This document shows, one piece after another, positions 1 to 9,226 of a stretch of 64,000 nt of DNA. Source of the stretch: Syntrophales bacterium (lineage in GTDB: Bacteria; Desulfobacterota; Syntrophia; Syntrophales; UBA5619); NCBI GenBank assembly GCA_023229765.1, contig JALNYO010000020.1:1-64000 (forward strand), given 5' to 3'. Below the pieces are notes generated by a model, which made no database searches, was not told where the DNA came from, and worked only from the letters and a program-made list of their open reading frames with translations. Within the stretch, counting starts at the first letter, position 1; every line of letters begins with the position of its first letter. A program made the translations under genes and the position numbers.

Positions 1-191
1 ATGAAGGGCCTGAAGTTCAGAAGCAAGAAGGCGGCCGCCTTCGGCTGTTACGGCTGGAGCGGCGAATCCGTCAAGGTGATCCGGGCACAGCTCGAAGCGG
101 CGGGATTCCAGGTCGTGGACGACGGCCTGCGCTGCCTATGGAACCCGGACGCCGATAGCATCGCAAACTGCGTCGAATACGGAAAGAAGCG
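1..191 (+). pseudogene. 3' fragment of a flavodiiron protein (FprA/ROO family)
   Basis: The first ~63 codons read like the C-terminal flavodoxin end of an A-type flavoprotein, with the recognisable stretch AAFGCYGWSGESVK and later GLRCLWNPDADSI. Family members reduce O2 or NO to water or N2O in the cytoplasm of anaerobes, using a di-iron and an FMN domain. The gene begins before the window, so the ATG at position 1 is internal. In the family the protein normally ends just after the YGK motif. Here the frame instead runs on for ~75 residues with no family resemblance (to 411), because the DNA switches to another gene's 3' end near 183-190. The upstream part cannot be seen, so whether the whole gene is functional with a foreign tail or is broken is undecided. 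Confidence 0.6.
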
Positions 192-326
192 GATGTTCTT
201 TACGACAACAAGTCAATGCTTAAAGTATTTGAAAAGGCGTCCTTTCCGATCAATGCCGTCATCAAATACGGGGTTTACAAACTGGAAATACCCTTCAAAA
301 AAACATGGTTACCCTTGCAGCATTGA
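186..326 (+). pseudogene. Probable 3' remnant of a GNAT-type acetyltransferase gene
   Basis: In the reading frame that starts at 186, different from the flavodiiron frame, 46 codons to a TGA at 324-326 read EADVLYDNKSMLKVFEKASF and onward. The pattern A-x-VL-x-x-N-x-x-M-L-x-x-(F)-E-K-x-x-F is the usual C-terminal signature of GNAT acetyltransferases, including Pat-like protein acetylases. No start codon or acetyl-CoA binding motif precedes it, so this is only the tail of such a gene joined to the flavodiiron fragment. The assignment rests on a short motif and is moderate. From 327 to 468 I see no gene, only the leader of the next one. Confidence 0.45.
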
Positions 327-468
327 TGCCCTCGTCAAAAGTCGAAAAATAGCTGCTTTGTCATTGCAAACGTTGCGCAACAATCCCGTTGAATTCTCAG
401 GGACGAAGTGATAGCGGAGCCATGCGTCTGATGTTTTTTAATTTATTCAAAAATAGAGGAGATCGATA

Positions 469-2160
469 ATGAAATATTTGCGAATGCCTGTTTTTTGCCT
501 TTTAGTGCTGCTGTTTTTCGTACAGTTTTCCTGGGCGAAAGACAACTACCGTATTGCCGTTTTGCCTTTTTCTGTCCATAGTGCCGAAAATATTGATTAT
601 ATCAGACAGGGCACTGAGGATATGCTGCTATCGAGACTTTCCCTGAATGAAAAGATGACGATTATCGGGAAGGATACGCTCCAGCCCTTGATAAAAGAAA
701 TAGCGGGGCAGGAGCTCACCGCTGCAGGCGTATCAGCTCTCGGCAAAAAGCTGAATGCCGATTATGTGGTCTGGGGAAGTCTCACAAAAATCGGCGCGAT
801 AATAAATATTGACGGTAAATTGCTGAATGCGGCAAACAGTTCTACCGATGTAAATTTCTCCGCGCAATGCAGCCTTGACGACATAATCCCCCGAGTCAAC
901 GATTTTTCGGAAAGAATAACAGCGCAGATATTGGGCGTTCAGCCTCTGGCTGCCGCAGGTCAGCCGACCACAAATGAAATCATTGTCTCCCGCAAGCCCT
1001 CCCCAACGGCAAAAAGGGAATCTGAAATCATTTCGGCAATGGGAAAAGGCAAGAAGGGCACATTTACTTCCTCGATTAACCCCTACTTTATCAACGCCGA
1101 ACAGCCGCTTGACCGTAAAACCTTTTGGAAAAGCCAGCAGTTTTCCAATGAGTTCAGGGGAATTGATATCGGGGATGTAAACGGGGACAAGCTGAACGAA
1201 ACGGTCTTTATCGATACCAAAAATATTTTTATCTATCAAAAAAAAGGCGACTCCTTCAAACTCCTCCAGCAAATTGCCGGGAAAAAGTATGACAATTATC
1301 TCAGCCTTGATGTTGCTGATATCAACGGCAACGGGATCAAGGAAATAATCGTGACGACCTATTCGGGGCAGGAGATTATTTCTTTTGTGATGGAATACCG
1401 AAACGGCAAGTATGAAACTATAGCCACCAATCTCCCTTGGTTCCTGCGCGTAATCCAGAATGGCGATTCCGAGCCAGTTCTTTTGGGACAGAGACGCGGT
1501 CTGGAAGAACCCTTCGACACGCCTATTTATGAAATTTTCTGGAGTGACGGAAGGTACCAGGAGCGAAAGAGAATGAATATTCCCCAGGGGCTTTCCATAT
1601 ACGGGCTTACCATGGACAAACTGGGCGCGAGCGGTGCGGAAAGGATAATCGCGTTAAACAGTGACGATTATCTCTGCATCTTTGAACAGACTACACAACC
1701 TCTGTCCAAGGTCTTGGTCTTTGGCGGCAGTGAGGAATTTGTCTGGAAGAGCGAGGAGAACTTTGGCGGAAGCAACACCTCTATCGAGCCCGTAAACATA
1801 ACGCATTCGGGAGAAGCGGACAACCGGACTTATTTCATAAATTCGCGAATCATTACCTACGATACCAACAGAGACGGCAAACGGGAGATCATTATCCCGA
1901 AAAACATCTCTTCCTCTTCGCGGATGTTTCAGAATCTGAAGTTGTTTACGAGCGCCGAGGTATATGACCTCGAATGGGATGGTCTGGGAATCGTGGAAAG
2001 CTGGAAAACCAAAAAAATCAACGGTTATGTAGCCGACTTCCAGTTTAAGGATATTGATAATGACGGGGAAAACGACATCGTTCTCGCCCTTGTTCTGTCC
2101 ACGGGCGGGGCAATACGAGAGCGCAGCGTCATCGTTTCTTATTCCTTGCAGGGCGAATAA
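469..2160 (+). CDS. Secreted FG-GAP/VCBS-repeat protein with TolB-N-like N-terminal domain
   Basis: This 563-residue protein starts with a clear signal peptide (charged MKYLR, a hydrophobic run, then SWA before KDNYR), so it is exported to the periplasm. Residues ~25-150 resemble the curli-assembly/TolB-N type fold seen in lipoproteins that compute IAVLPF-type strands. The C-terminal two thirds carry calcium-binding-like FG-GAP repeats: GDVNGDKLNE, ADINGNGIKE, DTNRDGKRE and DIDNDGEND. Such beta-propeller repeats mediate binding rather than catalysis. The start is backed by GAGGAG at 456-461. It stands alone, with AT-richer codon use than the efflux genes after it. Its specific role is unknown. 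Confidence 0.7.
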   Translation: MKYLRMPVFCLLVLLFFVQFSWAKDNYRIAVLPFSVHSAENIDYIRQGTEDMLLSRLSLNEKMTIIGKDTLQPLIKEIAGQELTAAGVSALGKKLNADYVVWGSLTKIGAIINIDGKLLNAANSSTDVNFSAQCSLDDIIPRVNDFSERITAQILGVQPLAAAGQPTTNEIIVSRKPSPTAKRESEIISAMGKGKKGTFTSSINPYFINAEQPLDRKTFWKSQQFSNEFRGIDIGDVNGDKLNETVFIDTKNIFIYQKKGDSFKLLQQIAGKKYDNYLSLDVADINGNGIKEIIVTTYSGQEIISFVMEYRNGKYETIATNLPWFLRVIQNGDSEPVLLGQRRGLEEPFDTPIYEIFWSDGRYQERKRMNIPQGLSIYGLTMDKLGASGAERIIALNSDDYLCIFEQTTQPLSKVLVFGGSEEFVWKSEENFGGSNTSIEPVNITHSGEADNRTYFINSRIITYDTNRDGKREIIIPKNISSSSRMFQNLKLFTSAEVYDLEWDGLGIVESWKTKKINGYVADFQFKDIDNDGENDIVLALVLSTGGAIRERSVIVSYSLQGE

Positions 2161-2255
2161 ACAACGAAGGGTTGACATTTGGCGGGAACTGCTGTCGGGC
2201 CTTTTGAAGTAAAAAATGCAAAGATGCAAGAAGCACATTGTGACGCAGTCATAAC

Positions 2256-2272
2256 AAATCGGAAACCGATTT
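2256..2272. promoter_or_regulatory. Perfect inverted repeat upstream of the efflux operon
   Basis: AAATCGG and CCGATTT flank a 3-nt centre (AAA), giving a 7-3-7 perfect dyad 25 bp before the start codon of the membrane-fusion gene. It could be an operator for a TetR- or MarR-type repressor or a small hairpin in the leader. No regulator gene lies next to it. I could not find a convincing -35/-10 pair beside it. Confidence 0.35.
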
Positions 2273-2297
2273 CTGCTTAGGGGAGGCCAAGGAGCCC

Positions 2298-3491
2298 ATG
2301 AAATTCTTATCCATTAACCGCCGGGTGTTGGCGCTCTTGGCAGTCGTCGTGCCGCTGCTGGCCCTGTTGATCTACGTGGCATTGCGCTCCGGGCCGCTTG
2401 CGCCCATCCCCGTGACCGTGACCACCGCGGAAAGCCGTTCCATCGCACCGGCCCTGTTCGGCATCGGCACGGTCGAGGCCCGCTTTACCTATCGCATCGG
2501 ACCAACGGTTGCCGGTCGGATCAAACGGGTGGAGGTGCAGGTGGGTGACAGGGTCCAGGCGGGGCAGTTGCTTGGTGAAATGGACCCTGTGGACCTCGAC
2601 GACCGGGTCGCTGCACAGGATGCCGCGCTCAAGCGCGCCGAGTCGGGTGTGCTGGCCGCCGAAGCCCAGGTACGGGAGGCATCGGCGCGCAAGAGCTATG
2701 CCGAAAATCAGGCAAGCCGCTATGAACAATTGCTGCAGGCGCGATCCGTGAGCGAAGAGGCGGTTGAGGGCAAGCGTCAGGAACGCCAGGTGACCGAGGC
2801 GAGTTTCGCCGCCGCCCGAGCGAACCTCGATGCCGCGCGCCAGGAGTCGGCGCGGATCCACGCCGACCGCGGGGGGCTGATCCAACAGCGCGCCAATCTG
2901 CGCTTGATTGCACCGGTCCGCGGCCTGGTTGCAGCGCGGAACGCCGATCCCGGCACCACTGTGGTCGCCGGTCAGTCGGTAGTGGAGGTGATCGATCCCG
3001 CGGGTCTGTGGATCAATGTGCGCTTCGATCAACTGCGCGTATCGGGTCTGCGCACTGGGCTGCCGGTTCAGATCGTGCTGCGCTCGCAAGAGGGGATTCG
3101 ATTTGCAGGGCGCGTACTGCGCCTGGAGCCGATGGCCGATGCGGTCACTGAGGAAACCCTGGCCAAGGTGATTTTCGATGCATTGCCGAAAAGGCTGCCT
3201 CCCGTCGGTGAACTGGCCGAGGTCACGGTTGCGATGTCCGTGTTGCCGGAGACGCCTGTGGTGCCCAATGCCAGTGTGCAGCGGGTCGCCGGCCGTCTTG
3301 GAGTCTGGCTGATCGAAGAGGACAAACTGCGCTTCGCGCCGATCAGAGTGGGCGCGACCGACCTCGACGGACGGGTGCAGATCCTCGAAGGGATCAAGGC
3401 GGGCGAGCGGGTGGTCGTTTACAGCCAGCGCGCCCTTGGACCCCGCAGCCGCGTCAAGGTTGTTGAGCGCCTGGAAGGGGTTTCGCCATGA
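2298..3491 (+). CDS. Efflux membrane-fusion (periplasmic adaptor) protein
   Basis: This 397-residue protein has an N-terminal membrane anchor (~residues 10-28), then the biotinyl-lipoyl half motif around GRIKRVEVQVGDRVQAGQLL, an alpha-helical hairpin rich in Ala, Arg and Glu (~100-200), and a second lipoyl half around NLRLIAPVRGLVAARNADPG. That order is the HlyD/AcrA family layout. The protein should bridge the inner-membrane permease and the outer-membrane channel encoded downstream. The start at 2298 has AAGGAG at 2289-2294. The stop overlaps the permease start by 4 bp, so translation is coupled. The gene and its three partners are markedly richer in G and C at third positions than genes on either side. 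Confidence 0.85.
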   Translation: MKFLSINRRVLALLAVVVPLLALLIYVALRSGPLAPIPVTVTTAESRSIAPALFGIGTVEARFTYRIGPTVAGRIKRVEVQVGDRVQAGQLLGEMDPVDLDDRVAAQDAALKRAESGVLAAEAQVREASARKSYAENQASRYEQLLQARSVSEEAVEGKRQERQVTEASFAAARANLDAARQESARIHADRGGLIQQRANLRLIAPVRGLVAARNADPGTTVVAGQSVVEVIDPAGLWINVRFDQLRVSGLRTGLPVQIVLRSQEGIRFAGRVLRLEPMADAVTEETLAKVIFDALPKRLPPVGELAEVTVAMSVLPETPVVPNASVQRVAGRLGVWLIEEDKLRFAPIRVGATDLDGRVQILEGIKAGERVVVYSQRALGPRSRVKVVERLEGVSP

Positions 3492-4690
3492 TCAGTCTTG
3501 CAGGCCGCGACATCCTGAATTCCTGGGGGAAGTTTGTCTTTACCGGCGTGGGGCTGGGGCTGTTGATCGGCGTGACGCTGACCATGGCCGGCGTGTACCG
3601 CGGCATGGTGGACGACGCCAAAGTGCTGCTCGATAACAGCGGCGCCGACCTCTGGGTGGTGCAGCAGGACACCCTCGGCCCCTATGCCGAGCCGTCCAGC
3701 CTCTACGACGACGTTTATCGCACCATTCGCGGAATGCCCGGGGTTGACCGGGCGGCCAACGTCACCTATCTGACTATGCAGGTACGGCAGGGCGAGCGCG
3801 ACGTACGCGCCATGGTGGTGGGCGTCGTGCCCGGCGGCCCCGGCGAACCCGGGCAGCCCGGCTATCTCATCGCTGGTCGGCAAATCACGCGCAGCCACTA
3901 TGAGGCCGTCGCCGATGTCGCCACCGGATTTAAACTTGGCGAGCGCATCCATATCCGCCGCAACCACTATGCGGTGGTCGGGCTGACCCGGCGCATGGTC
4001 TCCTCCGGCGGCGACCCGATGGTGTTCATCCCGCTCAAGGACGCGCAGGAGGCGCAGTTCCTCAAAGACAACGACGCCATTGCCCAGCAGCGCCGCCGAA
4101 CTGCCGGGAACCCGGCCTTCAATCGTCCTGGGACGCCGGGTCTTCTCGATGCGGTGCTTGCCTCGCAAAGTGTCAACCCTTACATCAATGCGGTGCTGGT
4201 GCAGGTCAAGCCCGGCTTCATCCCCGAGGAGGTGGCTGAACCGATTAGGCGCTGGAAGCGCTTGCAGGTTTATACCCGCGTACAGATGGAAGAGATCCTG
4301 ATCGGCAAGCTGATTGCCACCGCGGCCAAACAGATCGGCATGTTCCTGGTGATTCTCGCCATCGTCAGTGCCGCCATCGTTGCCTTCATCATCTATACCT
4401 TGACTCTCGGCAAGATCCGCGAGATCGCGGTGCTCAAACTAATCGGCACCCGAAACCGCACCATCGCCTGGATGATCATGCAGCAGGCGCTGGGCTTGGG
4501 TTTGATCGGCTTCGTCGTGGGAAAGATTGCCGCCACCTTCTGGGCGCCGATTTTTCCAAAATACGTGCTGCTCGAACCGGGCGATGCGCTGCTCGGCTTC
4601 GCCGGCGTTTTTGTGATCTGTGCCCTGGCGAGCGTCCTGGCCATCCGCGCCGCCCTCAAAGTGGATCCGGCGGAGGCGATCGGTGGCTGA
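3488..4690 (+). CDS. ABC transporter permease, MacB/DevC (FtsX) type
   Basis: This 400-residue inner-membrane protein has one N-terminal membrane helix (~17-36), a large periplasmic domain (~40-270) and three C-terminal helices. The conserved FtsX-domain text includes KIREIAVLKLIGTRN just after the second helix. This is the MacB/LolCE/DevC layout, in which periplasmic motions drive substrate extrusion through the adaptor and a TolC-like channel rather than transport across the inner membrane. The ATG overlaps the previous stop, and the gene overlaps the start of the ATPase gene. The substrate cannot be told from sequence; macrolides, lipids, siderophores or peptides are all possible. Confidence 0.8.
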   Translation: MISLAGRDILNSWGKFVFTGVGLGLLIGVTLTMAGVYRGMVDDAKVLLDNSGADLWVVQQDTLGPYAEPSSLYDDVYRTIRGMPGVDRAANVTYLTMQVRQGERDVRAMVVGVVPGGPGEPGQPGYLIAGRQITRSHYEAVADVATGFKLGERIHIRRNHYAVVGLTRRMVSSGGDPMVFIPLKDAQEAQFLKDNDAIAQQRRRTAGNPAFNRPGTPGLLDAVLASQSVNPYINAVLVQVKPGFIPEEVAEPIRRWKRLQVYTRVQMEEILIGKLIATAAKQIGMFLVILAIVSAAIVAFIIYTLTLGKIREIAVLKLIGTRNRTIAWMIMQQALGLGLIGFVVGKIAATFWAPIFPKYVLLEPGDALLGFAGVFVICALASVLAIRAALKVDPAEAIGG

Positions 4691-5402
4691 CGTGCTCGAA
4701 AAAGGGATCCGCATTGAGGGATTGCGCAAACGCTACGGAAAGGGCGACACCGCTGTCGATGCGCTCAAGGGGGTGGATATGCAGGTCGCCCCCGGCGAGG
4801 TGGTCGGGCTGATCGGTCCGTCGGGCTCCGGCAAGAGCACCCTGCTCAAATGCCTGGGCGCCGTGATCGAGCCGACCGCCGGGCGGATGACGCTGGGGGA
4901 AGAGGTGATCTATGACGACGGCTGGAAGATTCCCGATCTGCGCGCCCTGCGTCGCGACAAAATCGGATTCGTCTTTCAGGCGCCCTACCTGATCCCGTTC
5001 CTCGACGTCACCGACAACGTGGCTTTGCTGCCCATGCTGGCCGGACACCCCAATGCCGAATCCCGGAAGCGCGCGCTGGAATTGCTTGAAGCGCTGGACG
5101 TGGCGCATCGCGCCAAAGCCATGCCGTCGCAACTCTCCGGCGGCGAACAGCAGCGTGTCTCCATCGCCCGGGCGCTGGTCAACCGGCCACCGGTGATCCT
5201 CGCCGACGAGCCGACAGCGCCGCTGGACAGCGAACGGGCCTTGGCCGTGATTCGCATTCTCAATCAGATGGCCCGCCAATACGAGACCGCCATCATCGTC
5301 GTGACGCACGACGAGAAGATCATCCCGACCTTCAAGCGCATCTACCACATCCGGGATGGCAAGACCCAGGAGGAAGCCGGCGAGGGGCGGGCGTTCGAAT
5401 GA
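4683..5402 (+). CDS. ABC transporter ATPase, LolD/MacB-DevA type
   Basis: This is a 239-residue ATPase if translation starts at the GTG at 4683, which overlaps the permease stop and gives VADVLEKGIRIEGLRKRYGKG, a normal LolD-like N-terminus. A longer reading from 4620 lies inside the permease gene and is unlikely. Walker A is GPSGSGKST, the signature is LSGGEQQR, and Walker B is VILADEPT followed by APLDSE. The usual LolD/MacB text there is GNLDS, so AP in place of GN is a small deviation. It powers the adjacent permease. Its stop overlaps the upstream in-frame ATG of the outer-membrane gene. Confidence 0.85.
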   Translation: MADVLEKGIRIEGLRKRYGKGDTAVDALKGVDMQVAPGEVVGLIGPSGSGKSTLLKCLGAVIEPTAGRMTLGEEVIYDDGWKIPDLRALRRDKIGFVFQAPYLIPFLDVTDNVALLPMLAGHPNAESRKRALELLEALDVAHRAKAMPSQLSGGEQQRVSIARALVNRPPVILADEPTAPLDSERALAVIRILNQMARQYETAIIVVTHDEKIIPTFKRIYHIRDGKTQEEAGEGRAFE

Positions 5403-5434
5403 GAACCATGCATTTTTTAGAAACGGAGTCGTCC

Positions 5435-6961
5435 ATGAAAACACCTAGCCGCACACGCCCCATGGGCGCATTGCTTCGACCGGCCTGCTTGGTCCTGTGC
5501 GCGGGAATACTGGCCGGATGCGTCGTCGGTCCCGACTTCCAGCGACCCGAGCCGCCGCCGGTTTCCGGCTACACAGCCACGGCCCTGCCTGTGCAAACCG
5601 CTTCGGCCCCCGGCAGCCTGGGCGACGCCCAGCGCTTTGTCGCCGGCGGGGCAATCCCCGCCGCCTGGTGGCAGGAATTGGGTTCGGAAAAACTGAATGA
5701 GCTGGTACAACAGGCGCTGCAGTCCAGTCCCACACTGGAAGCGGCCAAGGCCACGCTTCGGCAGGCGCAGCGAACCTACGAGGCGCAGGCCGGATCATCG
5801 CTGTACCCTCAAGCGACCGGCAAACTGGGTGGACAGCGCCAGAACATCAACAACGCTCCCTCCGGCCAGGAGGGTGGGGAACGTACGTTCGATCTGTACA
5901 ACACCAGCGTGGGTGTGAGCTACAACCTGGACCTGTTTGGCGGCAACCGCCGCGCCCTTGAAGCTCTTGCCGCTCAGGCGGACTACCAGCGCTACCAGCT
6001 CGAAGGTGCGCGCCTTACACTGGCGGCTAATGTGGTGACGACAGTCATCCTTCAAGCGCAACTGGCCGTGCAAATCCAGGCCAGCGAGACCATTCTTACA
6101 ACGCAGGAAGCACAACTCGCCCTGACGCGCCGGCGTCTCGCACTCGGCGCCGCTTCTCAAAACGACGTCTTGCCGCTGCAAATCCAGTTGGAGCAGATCC
6201 GTGCCGGCATACCACCGCTACGCAACCGGCTGGAGCAGACAAATCATCTGCTGGCGATGCTCATCGGCCGGCCGCCGGGGAGCACCGCCATGCCGCAATT
6301 CGCCTTGGCCGATTTCATCCTGCCGACCGAATTGCCGCTTCGCGTGCCCTCCGAACTGGCGCGGCGGCGTCCGGACATTCAAGCTTCTGAAGCATTGCTG
6401 CACGCCGCCAACGCCCAATACGGCGTGGCCGTGTCCAAACAGTACCCGCGGATTACACTCAGCGCCGATCTTGGATTTCAAGCCCTCACTGCCGCCAGTC
6501 TGTTCGGCAGCGGCTCACTGGTCTGGGGGCTTGCGGGACAACTGGCGCAACCCCTCTTCAACGGAGGACTTCGAGCCGAAGTGCGTGCCGCCGAATCGGG
6601 ATTCGACGCCGTCGCGGCCAACTATCGCCAGACCGTTCTGCAGGCGCTGCGCAACGTGGCCGATGTGCTGCGCGCACTCGACAACGACGCTCAGACCCTG
6701 GCGGCGCAAGCCGCCGCTGATGCATCAGCGCAGGAATCACTGCAACTGATGCGAAAACAGTATGCCCTGGGCGCAGTCAGCTATTTACAACTTCTCATCG
6801 CGCAGCAGCAAGCGCAGCAAACAGCCATTGCCCTGATCGCGGCAAGGGCTCAGCGCCTGGCCGACACCGTCGCATTGTACCAAAGCATGGGTGGCGGATG
6901 GTCGCACGACGAAGCGATTGCCAGACCAGGCGAGCTACCTGGCGCATCGTTGACAGATTGA
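5435..6961 (+). CDS. Outer-membrane efflux lipoprotein, NodT/TolC family
   Basis: The start at 5435 has GGAG upstream and gives a 508-residue precursor with a lipoprotein signal (LCAGILAGC, Cys about residue 29). An upstream in-frame ATG at 5399 overlaps the ATPase stop but would put 12 residues before a good signal peptide. The mature protein shows two OEP domains rich in Gln, Ala and Leu, with the typical GFQALTAASLF and ANYRQTVLQALRNVADVL segments of NodT-type channels. It supplies the outer-membrane duct of the tripartite pump. The GC-rich composition stops at its end, and the next gene at 7002 returns to the background composition. Confidence 0.85.
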   Translation: MKTPSRTRPMGALLRPACLVLCAGILAGCVVGPDFQRPEPPPVSGYTATALPVQTASAPGSLGDAQRFVAGGAIPAAWWQELGSEKLNELVQQALQSSPTLEAAKATLRQAQRTYEAQAGSSLYPQATGKLGGQRQNINNAPSGQEGGERTFDLYNTSVGVSYNLDLFGGNRRALEALAAQADYQRYQLEGARLTLAANVVTTVILQAQLAVQIQASETILTTQEAQLALTRRRLALGAASQNDVLPLQIQLEQIRAGIPPLRNRLEQTNHLLAMLIGRPPGSTAMPQFALADFILPTELPLRVPSELARRRPDIQASEALLHAANAQYGVAVSKQYPRITLSADLGFQALTAASLFGSGSLVWGLAGQLAQPLFNGGLRAEVRAAESGFDAVAANYRQTVLQALRNVADVLRALDNDAQTLAAQAAADASAQESLQLMRKQYALGAVSYLQLLIAQQQAQQTAIALIAARAQRLADTVALYQSMGGGWSHDEAIARPGELPGASLTD

Positions 6962-7001
6962 TTCAAAATCTCCAAACGGCGAAGGATAAGCAGGCTTAAT
7001 A

Positions 7002-8486
7002 ATGAAAAAATCAGGCGCTAAATGGCGGCATTACGGTACTGGGGGAGGGATGATCCTTCTTTTTATGGTACTGTTGTTTTTTCGCCTGGATATTCCGGAT
7101 AAAATTTTAAAAGGGTTAGAGAAACAGACGCTTGTCACTAATATATCCTTCTCAAGCGGCGAGGTCTGGATGGAGATAACCCAAAACCAGAGAAAAATAG
7201 GTTATGCCTTGCGGCGGCAGGTGCAAACGGAGAAGGGGAGTGAATTTTCCGAGGATATCTTCATGAAAGTCAATACCATGGGAGTCATCCAGCCGGTAAC
7301 TATTCACACCCAGGCGAATCTCAAGCCGGGAGGCGAGCTGTCCAGTTTTCAGTTCGCCCTTGGCTCGAACCTGTTTAAATTTGCCGCTGTGGGAACGATT
7401 GAAAATGGCAAAATGTCGGTTCGTATGGGCGATGACAACAAACAGAAGGTTTTTCCGATCCCGGCCCCCGTCTATTTAGGAGGCTCTGTAATCGCGGCCG
7501 CCGGGCGTGGAGAGCTGAAACAGGGTGAGCAGAGAAGCTTTCCGTTGTTTGATCCCGCCTCTTTGTCCAGCCGGGAGGTTAAGATAACGTCCCTCGGGGA
7601 AGATAAACTGACGGTCAGGGGAAAGGCAGTTTCGGCAAGAAAGCTGGCTCTTGATTTCATGGGGATGAAACAGGTTGCCTGGGTTTCTCCTGATGGGGTT
7701 GTCCTGCGCGAAGAGGGGATACTGGGGATCGTATTGCAGGAGGTTTCAAAAAAGGAGGCGCTATCCGGTCTTGATGACGCGGCCGGTTCCGATTTCACCA
7801 CTGCCGCCGCAATCCCTGTGTCCCCGCCGATTGATGATGCCCCCGGCTTAAAGATATTAACCGTTCGTCTTCATAATCTTTCCGCCGGACATTTTCTGCT
7901 TGAGGGCGGGCGCCAGACATACCGTGATGGACTTCTGACCGTCCATCACGAGAAACAGCTCAAGCAGATGTACCCATTTCCAAGTGTGTCAGAAAATCCT
8001 GATCTTTATCTGAAAGAGGCGCCGTTTATTGAGGCGGATAATCCGAAAATACGGCGTAAGGTTTCCGAAATTGTCGCTGCCTCCGATGACGAGATGACGA
8101 AAGCTGAGAAACTGGTAAGATGGCTGCATAAAAACATTGCCAAGCGGCCGGTTCTTTCTGTGCCGGACGCTTTGCAAACACTGGAAAACATGGTCGGAGA
8201 CTGCAACGAGCATGCAGTTTTACTGGCGGCGATGGGAAGGGCGGCCGGACTGCCGACGGAAATCGAAACAGGTCTTGTTTACATGCGCGGCAGCTTCTTC
8301 TTTCATGCCTGGAATGCCTTCTATATAAAAAAACTGGGCGGCTGGGTCACCGCGGATGCCACTCTCGGCCAGATGCCTGCGGATGTGACGCATTTGCGTT
8401 TTGCCCGTGGTTCTCTTGAGAAGCAAATGGACATGACTGGTCTGATCGGGAGATTGAAATTGGAGATCGTGAGAATGGGAAGATGA
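7002..8486 (+). CDS. Membrane-anchored transglutaminase-like protein
   Basis: This 494-residue protein has one N-terminal membrane helix (~16-34) and a long extracytoplasmic region. Residues ~385-450 form a transglutaminase-like core: GDCNEHAVLLAAMGRAAGLP holds the catalytic Cys, FFHAWNAFY the His and VTADATLG the Asp. Related proteins act as proteases, peptide N-glycanase-like enzymes or protein cross-linkers; the exact reaction is unknown. It overlaps the next gene by 4 bp and forms an operon with an ATPase and an ABC-2 permease, so it may process or accompany an exported substrate. The start is the first ATG after the efflux cassette, with AAGGAT at 6982-6987. Confidence 0.7.
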   Translation: MKKSGAKWRHYGTGGGMILLFMVLLFFRLDIPDKILKGLEKQTLVTNISFSSGEVWMEITQNQRKIGYALRRQVQTEKGSEFSEDIFMKVNTMGVIQPVTIHTQANLKPGGELSSFQFALGSNLFKFAAVGTIENGKMSVRMGDDNKQKVFPIPAPVYLGGSVIAAAGRGELKQGEQRSFPLFDPASLSSREVKITSLGEDKLTVRGKAVSARKLALDFMGMKQVAWVSPDGVVLREEGILGIVLQEVSKKEALSGLDDAAGSDFTTAAAIPVSPPIDDAPGLKILTVRLHNLSAGHFLLEGGRQTYRDGLLTVHHEKQLKQMYPFPSVSENPDLYLKEAPFIEADNPKIRRKVSEIVAASDDEMTKAEKLVRWLHKNIAKRPVLSVPDALQTLENMVGDCNEHAVLLAAMGRAAGLPTEIETGLVYMRGSFFFHAWNAFYIKKLGGWVTADATLGQMPADVTHLRFARGSLEKQMDMTGLIGRLKLEIVRMGR

Positions 8487-9226
8487 TCGAACTGACAAAT
8501 CTGACAAAAAGATATGGGCGCAACCTGGCCGTTGACCATTTGAACCTGACCGTAGAGAAGGGGGAGCTCTTTGGCTTTATCGGGCCCAACGGCGCCGGCA
8601 AGACGACCACCCTGCGCATGATGGCGGGAATCCTCGGCGCAACAGAAGGAACCATAGCAATTGCCGGGATCGATGTTGCGCAATATCCTGAAAAAGCAAA
8701 GAAAATCATAGGATTTATTCCGGACAGGCCCTTTCTCTACGAGAAGCTGACCGGGAGGGAGTTCATGGGTTTTATCGGCGATCTCTATGGAGTTGCCGAA
8801 GAGGACTTCCCTGAAAGAGTTAATGAGCTCCTGCAGAATTTTTCCCTCTACGATTGGGGCGATCATCTCATCGAGGCATATTCGCATGGGATGAAGCAGC
8901 GGCTTATCATCGCCTCGGCGCTTTTGCACAAACCGGAAATAATTATCGTTGATGAACCGATGGTAGGTCTGGATCCGGCCGGGATCAGAGTGGTCAAGAA
9001 CATCTTCCGGGGCTTGGCCGCAAACGGCGTTACCATTTTTATGTCCACCCATACGCTGGAGATAGCAGAGGATCTCTGTGACCGGATCGGAATTATCCAC
9101 CAGGGCCGGATGATCGCCCTCGGAACCACCGGTGATTTAAGGGGAACCGCCCGCCTGAACGAGGGGGATCTGGAGGAGGTATTTCTCCGGCTTACCCAAA
9201 AAAGCGAAGGGGAGGGGGCTTCATGA
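8483..9226 (+). CDS. ABC-2 type exporter ATPase
   Basis: This 247-residue ATPase has Walker A GPNGAGKTT (~residue 34), a signature region YSHGMKQR (~133) in place of canonical LSGGQ, Walker B IIIVDEPMVGLDP (~153) and the switch His in STHTLEIAEDLCDR. The SHGMKQ form is common in CcmA/DrrA-type ATPases that pair with ABC-2 permeases. The ATG overlaps the transglutaminase stop, and its own stop overlaps the next start (ATGA). It probably energises the permease at 9223. The substrate is unknown. Confidence 0.8.
   Translation: MIELTNLTKRYGRNLAVDHLNLTVEKGELFGFIGPNGAGKTTTLRMMAGILGATEGTIAIAGIDVAQYPEKAKKIIGFIPDRPFLYEKLTGREFMGFIGDLYGVAEEDFPERVNELLQNFSLYDWGDHLIEAYSHGMKQRLIIASALLHKPEIIIVDEPMVGLDPAGIRVVKNIFRGLAANGVTIFMSTHTLEIAEDLCDRIGIIHQGRMIALGTTGDLRGTARLNEGDLEEVFLRLTQKSEGEGAS

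Noticed and set aside
2307..6749. Long open frames on the minus strand and in other frames under the efflux operon
   Set aside because: They are shadows caused by high GC; none shows domain motifs, and the plus-strand genes account for the DNA.
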